Shown here piece after piece: positions 8,063-16,012 of a stretch of 64,000 bases of DNA (its first letter is position 1; every line of letters begins with the position of its first letter). Location of the stretch: positions 14,709,501-14,773,500 of the forward strand of contig CP016211.1 in assembly GCA_001931535.1 (NCBI GenBank), written 5' to 3'. A program made the position numbers and the translations under genes. The notes beneath the pieces are model-generated. The model ran no database searches and was not told the origin of the DNA. It saw only the letters and a program-made list of their open reading frames with translations. The DNA is from Minicystis rosea. Lineage in GTDB: Bacteria > Myxococcota_A > Polyangia > Polyangiales > Polyangiaceae.

Positions 8063-8685
8063 CACTTCTTCGGCGGCACCATCTTCGCAGGATCCACCTT
8101 CACATCCCGCGCGACTTTGCCAAACGTGATCACGCTGCGATCACCCGCGCCCTCTTCGATCTCGATGCGCTGCACCGTCCACAGATCCGGTGCCACCGCG
8201 AGCACCAGGCTCTTCACGTGCTTCTTCACCTCGTCCGTGGTCGGGCGCGCCGTGAGCACGACACCTGCTTTGCGCTCCATCGAGAGGTCGTAGCGGGCGC
8301 GCAGCTTGGTCATGTCGCCGCCGATCAGCGTCATCAGATCACCGAGCACCGCGCCGAACTTACCGGCGGCGCCCTTGCCGACGCCGGATCCTCCGCTCGG
8401 CGACGCATAGGCGATCCCCTCCGGGGTGATCCAATACGTCATCGCGTCCGGCGGCTTGAGCTCCCAGCGCAGGCGATCGGGGCGCACCAAGATCATCTCG
8501 CCTTCGCTCTTCACCGCGGTCGCGAGCAGCCCGATGACGCGCTCCTGCGTGAACGGGGCGACCAGCGTTTGCACGCTGGAGCGGGCTTTGGCGATGTCCG
8601 CGAGGACACCATCGATCTCGTCCGCGCGGGCCACGCCGGCGATGGTGATCGTCGAGAGGCCGAGGAGGAAGGAACGTCGGTGCAT
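8062..8685 (-). CDS. LolA-like periplasmic outer-membrane lipoprotein carrier protein
   Basis: Predicted periplasmic chaperone of the LolA fold, which ferries lipoproteins from the LolCDE transporter to the outer membrane. The 207-aa precursor starts MHRRSFLLGL (an Arg-Arg pair and a hydrophobic segment, Tat- or Sec-like) and is cleaved near ARADE. Mature features are the initial helix with VLADIAKARSSVQTLVAPFTQ, the strand pair GEMILVRPDRLRWEL and YWITPEGIAYAS, all LolA-like; the length is also usual. ATG 8685 shares one base with the stop of the acyltransferase gene upstream (TGATG), indicating translational coupling. This LolA may serve a special cargo rather than all lipoproteins, given its operon partners (inference). 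Confidence 0.82.
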   Translation of the reverse strand: MHRRSFLLGLSTITIAGVARADEIDGVLADIAKARSSVQTLVAPFTQERVIGLLATAVKSEGEMILVRPDRLRWELKPPDAMTYWITPEGIAYASPSGGSGVGKGAAGKFGAVLGDLMTLIGGDMTKLRARYDLSMERKAGVVLTARPTTDEVKKHVKSLVLAVAPDLWTVQRIEIEEGAGDRSVITFGKVARDVKVDPAKMVPPKK

Positions 8686-10178
8686 CAGTGTCCCTGCGGC
8701 GCGCGCTCGGGCGCGCCGTGCTCGGTGGTGTGCGGTGATCCGGCGCGCATCCACGCGTCGTACGTGCCGTCGCGATAGATGACGTCCGCGGGGATCTCCT
8801 GCACGGGATCGTCTTTCTTCGGGGTGAAGCCCGCGTCGAGGAGCTTCGCGAGATCGAAGCGAAGATAACGGCCCGCGAGGTGCGGGCCCTCGCTGACCCA
8901 GAGCGCCCGTGCGGTGGTGTCCATCACCACGGAGTGCGTGGCGATGAGCGCATCGATGGTGCGGCGATCACCGAGCGGCAGCGTGACGTCGCCCTTGCCC
9001 TTGTGATCGCGGAGGATGCCCACGGCGCGTTCGACGGAGGCACCCGCGGGGAGATTCGCGAGCAGCTCGTCGAGCCGATCGCGGCGGGCGTGGGTCGAGG
9101 TCGTGGCCTCGACGGCCTTGTTCTTGGGATCGGACGCGAGCGGCCCTTCGAAATGGTTGGTGAGCGGGACCTTTCCGCGGCCGCGGCGCACGTGCATGGC
9201 CGCGCCGGGCGCGCGCTCGGCGATGGCCACGTCGCCGCTGGGATCGGCCAGCATCACCATGTGCGACACCATCGGATCCTTCGCTTCGAGGATGGCCAGC
9301 GCTTCGCCCGTGGTGCGCGCGCGCCCGAGCACGTCGCGCATCGTGTGCACCACGGGCTCGCCCTCGGCCTTCGGCTCGCGCGCGCGTCCGCCGTGCACCA
9401 CGAGCGCCACGCCCTCCGCGTTCATCCCGGTCACCGCGCCCACGAGGCCGGGCCAGGCCACCGACGCATACGGGATGCGGCCCTCTTCGCGCATCAGGAA
9501 GACGGCCTTCTTCTCGTCGAACACGGGCCCGGCCTCGAAATCGAAATTGCGCGCGAGGATCACGTGCCCGTCCGCGGCCGCGCCATCGGTGAGCGCGAAG
9601 CTCGTGCAGCCGAGCAGCGGCGAGTGCTCGAACGAGAGCGCGATGTCGTAGAGCGAGTGGAGGAAGACGAAGCGGTGGTACGTGGGGAGGATGCCCTCGT
9701 ATGGATCGGGAGAGAAGGCCTCGGCCTCGGCGGCGATCTCGCGGCGCCGGTCGAGCGACATCCCGCGATCGACGTGGCGGAACTGGACGCGCGACACATC
9801 CATGATCAAGAGCCGCGCGGGCAGCACGGGCACGAAGCGCTGGAACTGCTCGTAGAGCGTGCCCTCGTTCTCGCGCATCTCCGGGTAGAGCAGGCGGCCG
9901 TGCTGGTGCCCGATCTCCTCGGGCGTTCCATCGAGGCGCACTTCCAGGATCTTGCCGCGGTGGCGCGCGTAGGCGGGGCCGAGGACCCGGAGATCGGGAT
10001 CGTCCGCCGAGATGGCCGGTGCGGAAACGATGGTCGTGATGGGCGGCGGGGAGATGCGCGTGGCCGCGCCGACCACCGCGTGCGCCAGCGCGGGGCCGAG
10101 GAGCAGCACGGCGAGGGCCGCGAGCTTCTTGGGGTGCCGGCCCGCGAAGGCGCGGAGGGGGGCGCGGCGCTGCGGCAC
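8685..10178 (-). CDS. Secreted C45/penicillin-acylase-type Ntn hydrolase (acyltransferase-like)
   Basis: 497-aa exported protein with a hydrophobic N-terminal segment (about 18-37) and a core resembling acyl-CoA:6-aminopenicillanate acyltransferase (peptidase family C45), an Ntn-hydrolase family that self-cleaves before a nucleophilic Cys. The candidate nucleophile is the Cys of PLLGCTSFAL (about 190). Family blocks follow: HVILARNFDFE, the aromatic/Gly strand AWPGLVGAVTGMNAEGVALV, and NHFEGPLASDPKN. Start is GTG 10178, 13 bases after the glycosyltransferase stop; the stop overlaps the lolA start by one base. It probably hydrolyses or transfers an acyl amide in the periplasm or outer membrane. 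Operon partners suggest lipid or lipoprotein modification, but no substrate can be named. Confidence 0.75.
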   Translation of the reverse strand: MPQRRAPLRAFAGRHPKKLAALAVLLLGPALAHAVVGAATRISPPPITTIVSAPAISADDPDLRVLGPAYARHRGKILEVRLDGTPEEIGHQHGRLLYPEMRENEGTLYEQFQRFVPVLPARLLIMDVSRVQFRHVDRGMSLDRRREIAAEAEAFSPDPYEGILPTYHRFVFLHSLYDIALSFEHSPLLGCTSFALTDGAAADGHVILARNFDFEAGPVFDEKKAVFLMREEGRIPYASVAWPGLVGAVTGMNAEGVALVVHGGRAREPKAEGEPVVHTMRDVLGRARTTGEALAILEAKDPMVSHMVMLADPSGDVAIAERAPGAAMHVRRGRGKVPLTNHFEGPLASDPKNKAVEATTSTHARRDRLDELLANLPAGASVERAVGILRDHKGKGDVTLPLGDRRTIDALIATHSVVMDTTARALWVSEGPHLAGRYLRFDLAKLLDAGFTPKKDDPVQEIPADVIYRDGTYDAWMRAGSPHTTEHGAPERAPQGH

Positions 10179-10191
10179 CGGATCCGCCGCG

Positions 10192-10977
10192 CTAGCCGGC
10201 GCTCACGCCGGGCGAGGAAGGTGGCGGCGCGGGGCGCGGGCGCGTGGAGACAGGCGGCGCGGGCGCGCGGCGACGCTCCGGCGAGCGCTGGAGCCCGGCC
10301 GTGAGCGCCAGCGTCTTCACGACGCGGACGATGATGCGCGCGGGATCGCGCACGCTGTCGAAGTGCGTGAGCCGCTCCTCGGGCGGTGGGTAGAACACGC
10401 GCACCGGCACCTCCACGAGGCGCGCGCCCGCGGCGATCGATCGCAGGATGATCTCCGCTTCGAACGCATACCCGTCGTCCCGCCCGCCCAGATCGAGCGC
10501 GAGCGGGAGCGGATAACGGCGCAGGCCGCACTGCGTGTCGGCGAGCGCGCGCCGCGAGAAGACCGAGAGGAAGAAGTTCGAGATGCGGTTCGACATCTGG
10601 CTCGCGCGCGGCGCGCCGTCGCGCACCAGATCGCGGATGCCGAGCACGAGCGCGTGCGCATCGGGATCGGCCTCGATGAGCCGCACGGCCTCGCGCGCCG
10701 GGTGCTGCCCATCGGCGTCGATCGTGACCACGACGTCGAAGCCGGCGAGCCACGCGGCCTCCATCCCCGTGCGCAGCGCCGCACCCTTCCCGCGATTTCG
10801 CGGATGCGCGATCACCCGCGCGCCCGCCTCGCGCGCGACCTTGGCCGTGCCGTCGCGCGAGCCGTCGTCGACCACGAAGACGCCGCCGCGCTCGGGCCAC
10901 ACGCGGAGGACCTCACGCACGACGTCGCCGATGGTCCGCTCGGCATCGTACGCGGGGATGAGGGCACAGGCTCGCAT
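10192..10977 (-). CDS. Family 2 glycosyltransferase (dolichyl-phosphate-mannose-synthase-like)
   Basis: Cytoplasmic-face GT-A transferase that uses a nucleotide sugar and probably a polyprenyl phosphate or lipid acceptor. The 261-aa chain has CALIPAYDAERTIGDVV (about 4-20), the nucleotide motif VFVVDDGSRDGT (about 34-45), NRGKGAALRTGM and the DxD-type VVVTIDADGQHP (about 84-95), then the acceptor-side GRDDGYAFEAEI. A Pro/Arg-rich C-terminal tail (about 230-261) lacks membrane helices. ATG 10977 is used; an upstream GTG at 11010 is possible and neither has a strong Shine-Dalgarno. First gene of a three-gene minus-strand unit with the C45-like hydrolase and LolA, pointing to envelope glycolipid or lipoprotein work (inference). 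Confidence 0.85.
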   Translation of the reverse strand: MRACALIPAYDAERTIGDVVREVLRVWPERGGVFVVDDGSRDGTAKVAREAGARVIAHPRNRGKGAALRTGMEAAWLAGFDVVVTIDADGQHPAREAVRLIEADPDAHALVLGIRDLVRDGAPRASQMSNRISNFFLSVFSRRALADTQCGLRRYPLPLALDLGGRDDGYAFEAEIILRSIAAGARLVEVPVRVFYPPPEERLTHFDSVRDPARIIVRVVKTLALTAGLQRSPERRRAPAPPVSTRPRPAPPPSSPGVSAG

Positions 10978-11234
10978 AAGGAGGGACCGTCGTTGGAGGT
11001 CGGAGCACACCGCAACAGCGGCTCAGGCGCTCTAGCACGACGGGAAGGGGAGCGCGCGCCCCGATTGTCGAGCGGCCCTCGAACCCAGCTCACGCGTCGC
11101 GCGAAGCACGATCACGACGTGCTCGCTGCGCTCCATGCACGCGACATCCTCGTCGGTAAGCGACGCATCCGTCGGGCTCTAGCGCGTGCATTTCGATGGC
11201 CTCGTCGCGCCGGCGCGACCTAGCATCGATCCTC

Positions 11235-11894
11235 ATGCACGCGCGGCGGCTCCTGGGTTCTGCGGTCCTCGCAGCGGCGGCCTCGATGAGCGCGGGCTGC
11301 GGCCCGAAGCCGTTCAGCATCAGCATCGGTCCGAAATACGATCTCATCGGCGGGCTCACCGGCGCGGTCACCGACGTGCTCGTGCGCGAGATTCCGGCGA
11401 GCACGATCCTTCCCGCCAGCGCCGACGCGGCCACGGTGGTCTTCATTCGTCCTTCGGATGAAGCTCCGGCGCTCATGCCGATCGTGGTCGACGAGCGCGG
11501 GCAGTTCCTCGGGCAGAGCTTGGCCGCCTCCTACTTCGCGGTCGCGGTCCCGCCGGGCGCGCACCTCTTCGTGCTGTGCAACGACACGCCGGCCGGCCTG
11601 CGCGCCGAGCTCGCGCCGGGGAAGCGGTACGTCGTCGAGATCACGCGCGAAGGCTCGTTCTCGCGGCGCATGGTCCCGAGCGCGATGCGACCGGGGAGCG
11701 AGGGCTTTGCGGAGCTCGACACGTGGTACGCGAAGAAGAAGCGCGTCGTCGAGGATGGGGACGCCGGGCAAAGCTACCTGAACGCCCATTCGGCCTTGGC
11801 CCAAGGCTGTTTGCGCACGGTGCAAGCCGACCTCGCGGCCGGCGATGCGGGTGTGGTCCGCGCACGATCCCTCGCCCCCGGCGACGGACGTTGA
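11235..11894 (+). CDS. Lipoprotein of unknown function (DUF2846-like)
   Basis: 219-aa lipoprotein with signal peptide and lipobox SAGC (about 20-23). The mature part contains AATVVFIRPSDEAPAL, a domain with PIVVDERGQFLGQSLAASYF and VAVPPGAHLFVLCN, and ends in a charged segment with DTWYAKKKRVVEDGD. The 'set-value, put-in-cell, fetch' strand pattern resembles DUF2846-type envelope proteins. ATG 11235 is preferred to the upstream 11196 start because the signal peptide begins there. The upstream gap (10978-11234) faces the glycosyltransferase operon divergently and holds nothing else I recognise. The stop codon begins a family-2 inverted repeat. Confidence 0.65.
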   Translation: MHARRLLGSAVLAAAASMSAGCGPKPFSISIGPKYDLIGGLTGAVTDVLVREIPASTILPASADAATVVFIRPSDEAPALMPIVVDERGQFLGQSLAASYFAVAVPPGAHLFVLCNDTPAGLRAELAPGKRYVVEITREGSFSRRMVPSAMRPGSEGFAELDTWYAKKKRVVEDGDAGQSYLNAHSALAQGCLRTVQADLAAGDAGVVRARSLAPGDGR

Positions 11895-11941
11895 AGATGT
11901 GACCGAGAAGGCTGCTGCGCGCCGCCTACTCCGTCACATCT
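11893..11941. terminator. Family-2 inverted repeat (copy 3), likely bidirectional terminator
   Basis: AGATGTGACCGAG directly follows the TG of the TGA stop (from 11894) and pairs with CTCCGTCACATCT (11929-11941), 12 of 13 positions complementary. It lies between two convergent genes, whose stops are 10 to 60 bases apart, so it could end both transcripts. Confidence 0.65.
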
Positions 11942-11951
11942 CGAGCGACCA

Positions 11952-12434
11952 TCAATTGGGCTGACAGCGGTTCTCTTCGCAGCTCATCCCCGTCGGACAC
12001 TCGGCATCGTTGCAGAAGAGCCCGCACGAACCATCGGTGCACACGAACGGCCAGCCGCAAGTCGCGTCCGTGCACGTCGTCGGATCGACGAGCACGCAGA
12101 TGCCCGTGGAGAGCTTCAGGGTGGCGCAATACTCGCCGCTCGCGCAGTCGGCGGCTTTGTCGCAGAGCTGCTGCGGCATGCAATAGGGCTCGTCGAGGGA
12201 CGTATCGCACGTGGTGCCGAGTGGGCATTGGGCCTCTGCGCCGGCGCAAGGCGTGGTGGCGATGCAATCCACGCTGCAATCGGGCTGGTCGCACGTCCCA
12301 TCGGGCGCCGACCCCGGCGGGCATTCGTCGCCGGCGATTCCACCGGTGGAGAAGCTCGGGACTTTGGGGCGTTCGTTGCATGCCACGGAGAACGCAGCCA
12401 CGATGAAGCCCAGGGCCAAGCATCGAATTCGCAT
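11952..12434 (-). CDS. Small Cys-rich secreted lipoprotein
   Basis: 160-aa exported protein of no known family. Signal peptide MRIRCLALGFIVAAF with lipobox SVAC (about 17-20), then a low-complexity linker and 20 or so Cys arranged in short C-X(3-10)-C runs such as CDKAADCASGEYC, CTDATCGWPFVC and CNDAECPTGMSC. These resemble the disulfide-rich repeats found in many myxobacterial surface proteins. ATG 12434 is chosen over the longer frame from 12608 because the signal peptide starts there. Convergent with the DUF2846-like gene. Two large palindromes lie in its 5' region (12519-12619) and may regulate it or mark its upstream neighbour's end. Confidence 0.7.
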   Translation of the reverse strand: MRIRCLALGFIVAAFSVACNERPKVPSFSTGGIAGDECPPGSAPDGTCDQPDCSVDCIATTPCAGAEAQCPLGTTCDTSLDEPYCMPQQLCDKAADCASGEYCATLKLSTGICVLVDPTTCTDATCGWPFVCTDGSCGLFCNDAECPTGMSCEENRCQPN

Positions 12435-12518
12435 GCACGCCTGCCAGCAACAGGCATGCCGTGTGTCGGCACGTGGAAATCTCTCACCTTCACCCCGCTT
12501 CACCGAGTGACCACGTGT

Positions 12519-12548
12519 GCCTCGGCGTGACGCCGGCGTCATGCCGAG
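12519..12548. repeat. Near-perfect 30-bp palindrome
   Basis: CCTCGGCGTGACGC (12519-12532) and GCGTCATGCCGAGG (12535-12548) are complementary at 13 of 14 positions with a two-base centre. It sits about 85 bases upstream of the Cys-rich lipoprotein start and 37 bases from a second, perfect palindrome. It could be an operator, a cruciform or a transcript hairpin. Confidence 0.75.
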
Positions 12549-12585
12549 GCTCGGAATGGCCATGGAGCATGATGGCGTGAGGTGT

Positions 12586-12619
12586 CCCTTCAATCGTTGG
12601 AGCTCCAACGATTGAAGGG
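12586..12619. repeat. Perfect 34-bp palindrome
   Basis: Arms CCCTTCAATCGTTGGAG (12586-12602) and its exact complement (12603-12619) with no spacer; the centre is GAGCTC. It lies in the 279-base gap between the sugar-dehydrogenase gene (ends 12714) and the Cys-rich lipoprotein (starts 12434), both on the minus strand. It has no T tract. A dimeric-regulator site or a cruciform is as likely as a terminator. Confidence 0.85.
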
Positions 12620-12621
12620 GC

Positions 12622-12714
12622 CGGATTGCGGGGCGGGCGCCCGAAGCGGCGCGAGGCGCTTGGGGCGCGGCTGGATCGCGGGGCAGTGGGGGCGCGTGCC
12701 CCCACCGTGCGACT
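12622..12714. repeat. Family-1 repeat, diverged copy C
   Basis: Shares CCCGAAGCGGCG and GGATCGCGGGG in order with copies A and B, then a hairpin GTGGGGGC-GCGT-GCCCCCAC (12686-12705). As with copy A, its right end touches the stop codon of a minus-strand gene, here the sugar dehydrogenase. Confidence 0.65.
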
Positions 12715-14966
12715 CAAGGCGTGGGGCAGGAGGCGAGCGATTGAATCCACGCGTCGAGGGCGGCCGTGCCCTTGGCGTCGACGATCTGCGTGGCGAGCGG
12801 GGGCATGCGGCCGGCGCCGAGCGTCTTCGGGCGCACGGAGATCAGCGATTTCGACGGATCACCGGGGGCGATGATCTTCGCGCCGGCGATGCCGAGATCG
12901 CCGTTCGACGGATCGACGCCGCAGGCCTTGGCGTCGGCGAGCGTGGTCTCGAAGCGCAGATCCATCGGGCCGCCGCCGCCGCTGTTGGGGCGATGGCAGA
13001 AGGAGCAGTTGGCGTGCATGTACGAGCGCGCCCGCGTCTCCACCGTGCCTTCTTGGCTCTCCGGCGCGGGATACGCAGGCAGCTTGTCGATCGTGCCGGG
13101 GAGGGGAGCGTCGAAGAGGCCGATGTGATCGAGCGTGGCGAGCTGGTTCGAGAGCCGGTTGGTCGACACGTACGCGAAGTCGGCGTTGAGCTGGCCAACC
13201 TCGAGGCCGAGCGTGCGCCCGGCCGCGCCGGTGTGGCAAGCGAGGCATTCGGCGCGGCTCGGATAATACCAATTCTGCCCGCCCACGGCCTTGGCCTTGC
13301 TCGACGGGAGCAGCGTGGCGTCCTTGCCGTCGCTGTCCCATTCATACGAATAACCGGCCCAACCGCCGTCGTCGTGGCGCACGAAGAGGCGCGTCTCCAC
13401 GAGCTTGCCGGCGATGCGGAACGACTTCATCAGCACGCTGCCGATGGGGAGATCGAAATCGCCGTCGGGTTGAATGGTGATCTTCGTGCCGTCGGGCAGC
13501 GCCAGCCAGCGCTCCTTGCCGGCACCGTCGCTCCACAGCGGGCTGTTCGGCGCATACGGAATCAGACCGGATGCGGGCTTGGTCGCATCGCTCGTGTCGA
13601 CGCATCCCGTCTTGGAGAGCTTGTCCGGGAAGTTGGAAGGCGGAGGCGTGGTGGTCTCGGGCACGAGCTTGTAAATGGTGCCGTTGATGTCGACGAGGTA
13701 CACCTCGCCGTCGTTGTCCTCGCCGAAGCCGACCCAGCCGCCGTTGGGGCCGGCGGCGTTGATCTGGGTGACCACCGGCGTGTCCTCGCCCGGGTTCACC
13801 GTCAAGCTCCACACGCCCTGCGTGACGAAGTCGGCGAACAGATAGGTGCCGACGTAGTTGGGCATGGCCTTGCCGCGATACACCACCCCGCCGGTGATCG
13901 ATTTGCCGACGCTGTGCGGATACTCGTAGATGGGATCGATGAGCCCCGCCGTCGGGCAGTTGTTGTTCGGCTTGTAGCAGTGCGTGCCTTCGCGGTAATT
14001 CCAGCCGTAGTTGCCGCCGGCTTTGACCTTGGGATCGACCTCCTCCCAAGCATCTTGGCCGACGTCGCCCACCCAGACCTCGCCCGTCGCGCGATCGATG
14101 CTGAAGCGGAAGGGGTTGCGGAAACCGTAGGCGAACGTGGCCGGCTCGCCGCCGCCGGATTTGAAGGGGTTGTCGTTCGGGATGGCGTAGGGATCGCCGC
14201 CGTCGACGTCGATGCGGAGGATCTTGGAGAAGAACAGATCCTTGTTCTGACCGTGGTTCAGCGGATCACCGCCGCTCCCGCCGTCACCGAAGCTCAGGTA
14301 GAGATAACCGTCGTTGCCGAAGTGGGCGTCACCGCCGTTGTGGTTGGTGTACGGCTGCTCGAACGGGCCCAGGATGACCTTGTAGTCTCCGAAGGTGTTG
14401 GCGCCGTCGGTGCTCGTCATGCGCGCCACCACCGAGCGCATGCCGGTGCCGCCGCCGTTGGTCGTGTACGAGAAGTAGACGTGTCCGTTGGAGAGCGCTT
14501 TGGGGTGGAAGGCGAGGCCGAGGAGGCCGCCCTCTCCGGCGGTGTTGACGGTCTGCGGGACGGTCAGCACCGTCTTCTTCTGCGCGGGGTTCGCCGCGGG
14601 AAACGACACCACGGTGCCGCCGCGTTGGAAGACGAAGAAGCGCGAGGAATCGCCTGGGATCTGCGTGATGCCCATCGGCGTGGTGAGCGTCAGGCCGGGG
14701 AACGCGGGCTCGAACTTCACGGCGACCGGATCGGTCGCGGGGCGCGCGGGGGCTTTGCACGTGGGGTTCGCCGGGCGCGCGTCGAGGCCGAACTCGGCCG
14801 GCATCGCGGAGCCACCGTGACCACCATGGCCGCCGGTACCGCCGCCGGTGCCGCCGTGGCCGCCCGCGTTCCCGCTGGTCGAGGTCTCACCGCCGCCGCC
14901 GCACGCGGCAAACGCAGATGCGAAGAGGATGGTTCCGAGTGGAAGCACGAAGGATGCGATGCGCAT
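12714..14966 (-). CDS. PQQ-type sugar dehydrogenase fused to a C-terminal c-type haem (SO2930-like) domain, lipoprotein
   Basis: 750-aa exported protein. Lipobox FAAC (about 18-21) is followed by a Gly/His-rich linker (22-52). Residues about 75-420 form a six-bladed glucose/sorbosone dehydrogenase propeller with GEGGLLGLAFHPKALSNGHV, NHNGGDAHFGNDGYLYLSFG (His and Gly residues typical for PQQ/Ca binding), YGFRNPFRFS and GDVGQDAWEEVD. Residues about 440-750 resemble SO2930-type haem domains and contain two CxxCH sites, CLACHTG (about 570) and CSFCHRP (about 650). The layout suggests a periplasmic or surface oxidase of sugars or alcohols that passes electrons directly to its own haems. ATG 14966; monocistronic. 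Substrate unknown. Confidence 0.82.
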   Translation of the reverse strand: MRIASFVLPLGTILFASAFAACGGGGETSTSGNAGGHGGTGGGTGGHGGHGGSAMPAEFGLDARPANPTCKAPARPATDPVAVKFEPAFPGLTLTTPMGITQIPGDSSRFFVFQRGGTVVSFPAANPAQKKTVLTVPQTVNTAGEGGLLGLAFHPKALSNGHVYFSYTTNGGGTGMRSVVARMTSTDGANTFGDYKVILGPFEQPYTNHNGGDAHFGNDGYLYLSFGDGGSGGDPLNHGQNKDLFFSKILRIDVDGGDPYAIPNDNPFKSGGGEPATFAYGFRNPFRFSIDRATGEVWVGDVGQDAWEEVDPKVKAGGNYGWNYREGTHCYKPNNNCPTAGLIDPIYEYPHSVGKSITGGVVYRGKAMPNYVGTYLFADFVTQGVWSLTVNPGEDTPVVTQINAAGPNGGWVGFGEDNDGEVYLVDINGTIYKLVPETTTPPPSNFPDKLSKTGCVDTSDATKPASGLIPYAPNSPLWSDGAGKERWLALPDGTKITIQPDGDFDLPIGSVLMKSFRIAGKLVETRLFVRHDDGGWAGYSYEWDSDGKDATLLPSSKAKAVGGQNWYYPSRAECLACHTGAAGRTLGLEVGQLNADFAYVSTNRLSNQLATLDHIGLFDAPLPGTIDKLPAYPAPESQEGTVETRARSYMHANCSFCHRPNSGGGGPMDLRFETTLADAKACGVDPSNGDLGIAGAKIIAPGDPSKSLISVRPKTLGAGRMPPLATQIVDAKGTAALDAWIQSLASCPTP

Positions 14967-15081
14967 GCGGCGAGGATATCAGGAGTGCTCGGAGCTCGGC
15001 GCGATGTCGTGTCCGTGTGCTCGGCGCATGCCGGCGCATGACCCGTGCACGGCGCATGCCTCCACGGTAGGTTCCACCGCG

Positions 15082-15693
15082 ATGGAAGAAATGAATCCCG
15101 AGGTCGAGCTCGCGTACCGCTATCAGGCGAAAAGTCTGTTGAGGAAGCGTGCTCGCCAATTGCGGAACAGCATTCCGGCGGCCGCGATCGCGAAGCGATC
15201 GGCGCGCATCGCCGAGCAGCTCGAAGCGCTGCCCACCGTCGTCGCGGCGCAGACGATCGCGCTCTTCTGGCCCATCGAGGGGCGCAACGAGGTCGACCTC
15301 ACCGCGCTCGACGGCCGCCTCCGCGCGCAGGGCAAGCGCATCGCGTATCCGTCGATCGATCCCGACACGCGCGTGATGACCTTCCGCTTCGTCGACGATC
15401 CCACCGCGATGGAGGAGCGCGGCCTCGGCTTCGACGAGCCCGATCCGGCCGCCGAAGAAGCCACGGCGCTCGACGTCGTCGTGGTGCCCGCGCTCCAGGT
15501 CGACGTGCGCGGGCATCGCATCGGCTATGGCGCCGGCTTCTACGATCGCACCCTCCCGCGCTTCGCGCCGCCGGGCGTGGCCATCGCGGTGGCCTACGCG
15601 TTCCAGCTCATCTCCGAGGTGCCCGTCACCGAAGGTGACGTGCCCGTCTCCATGATCGTCACCGACGAGAAGGTGATCGAAGCGTCACCGTGA
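15082..15693 (+). CDS. 5-formyltetrahydrofolate cyclo-ligase
   Basis: ATP-dependent conversion of 5-formyl-THF to 5,10-methenyl-THF in the cytoplasm. The 203-aa chain has the basic N-terminal KSLLRKRARQLRNSI (about 18-32), IALFWPIEGRNEVD (about 64-77), DVVVVPALQVDVRGHRIGYG and the family signature GYGAGFYDRTLPRF (about 150-163), ending VSMIVTDEKVIEA. Length is usual. ATG 15082 is used; a second ATG lies three codons in. It is divergent from the sugar-dehydrogenase gene (115-base gap). No 6S RNA, which often neighbours this gene in gammaproteobacteria, was recognised. Confidence 0.93.
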   Translation: MEEMNPEVELAYRYQAKSLLRKRARQLRNSIPAAAIAKRSARIAEQLEALPTVVAAQTIALFWPIEGRNEVDLTALDGRLRAQGKRIAYPSIDPDTRVMTFRFVDDPTAMEERGLGFDEPDPAAEEATALDVVVVPALQVDVRGHRIGYGAGFYDRTLPRFAPPGVAIAVAYAFQLISEVPVTEGDVPVSMIVTDEKVIEASP

Positions 15694-16012
15694 AGCCTCG
15701 CGGCCGCGCCGCATCGCGCGCGCGCCGTCCCGAGATCGACGGCAACGTCTCGTCGCATCGTCACCGCTCGGCTTCGCATCGAAGGCGCGCGTGTGACGAG
15801 CATCGCTTTGCGCGCGGAGACGTGCGCATCCTCACGCTTCTCGCCGTGTCCTGGTAACTTCGGGCTCCGCCGCGTGGCCGGTCGTGATCGTGCTTCGCGC
15901 CCTGAATGGGGAATTCGGGGTTGTCATGCAAGCGCGCCCCGTACAAGAATGACCTTCGTAGCAAGGTTTCTTGGTGGCGGGCGCCGGAGCGCTCCCTTCT
16001 TGGAGGAAGATC
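15694..16012. other. 319-base intergenic region
   Basis: No gene seen. It should contain the promoter of the Cys-rich repeat gene at 16013. A weak match, TTGTCA near 15922 with TACAAG about 16 bases on, is the only candidate and is not strong enough to call. Confidence 0.4.

Noticed and set aside
7749..8129. Possible 126-aa heptad-repeat protein from the minisatellite frame
   Set aside because: It has no ribosome binding site, reads through a family-2 element and into the antisense of lolA, and its repeats are shared by other frames. I kept it as a repeat only.
12582..15041. Plus-strand 819-codon frame opposite the sugar dehydrogenase gene
   Set aside because: It is antisense to a gene with clear PQQ and CxxCH motifs. 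Its Arg/Gly/Val/Glu-rich composition is what the complement of GC-rich coding DNA gives.
15694..15970. 6S RNA next to the 5-formyl-THF cyclo-ligase gene
   Set aside because: No long hairpin with a central bubble could be traced; the linkage is typical of gammaproteobacteria, not of this lineage.
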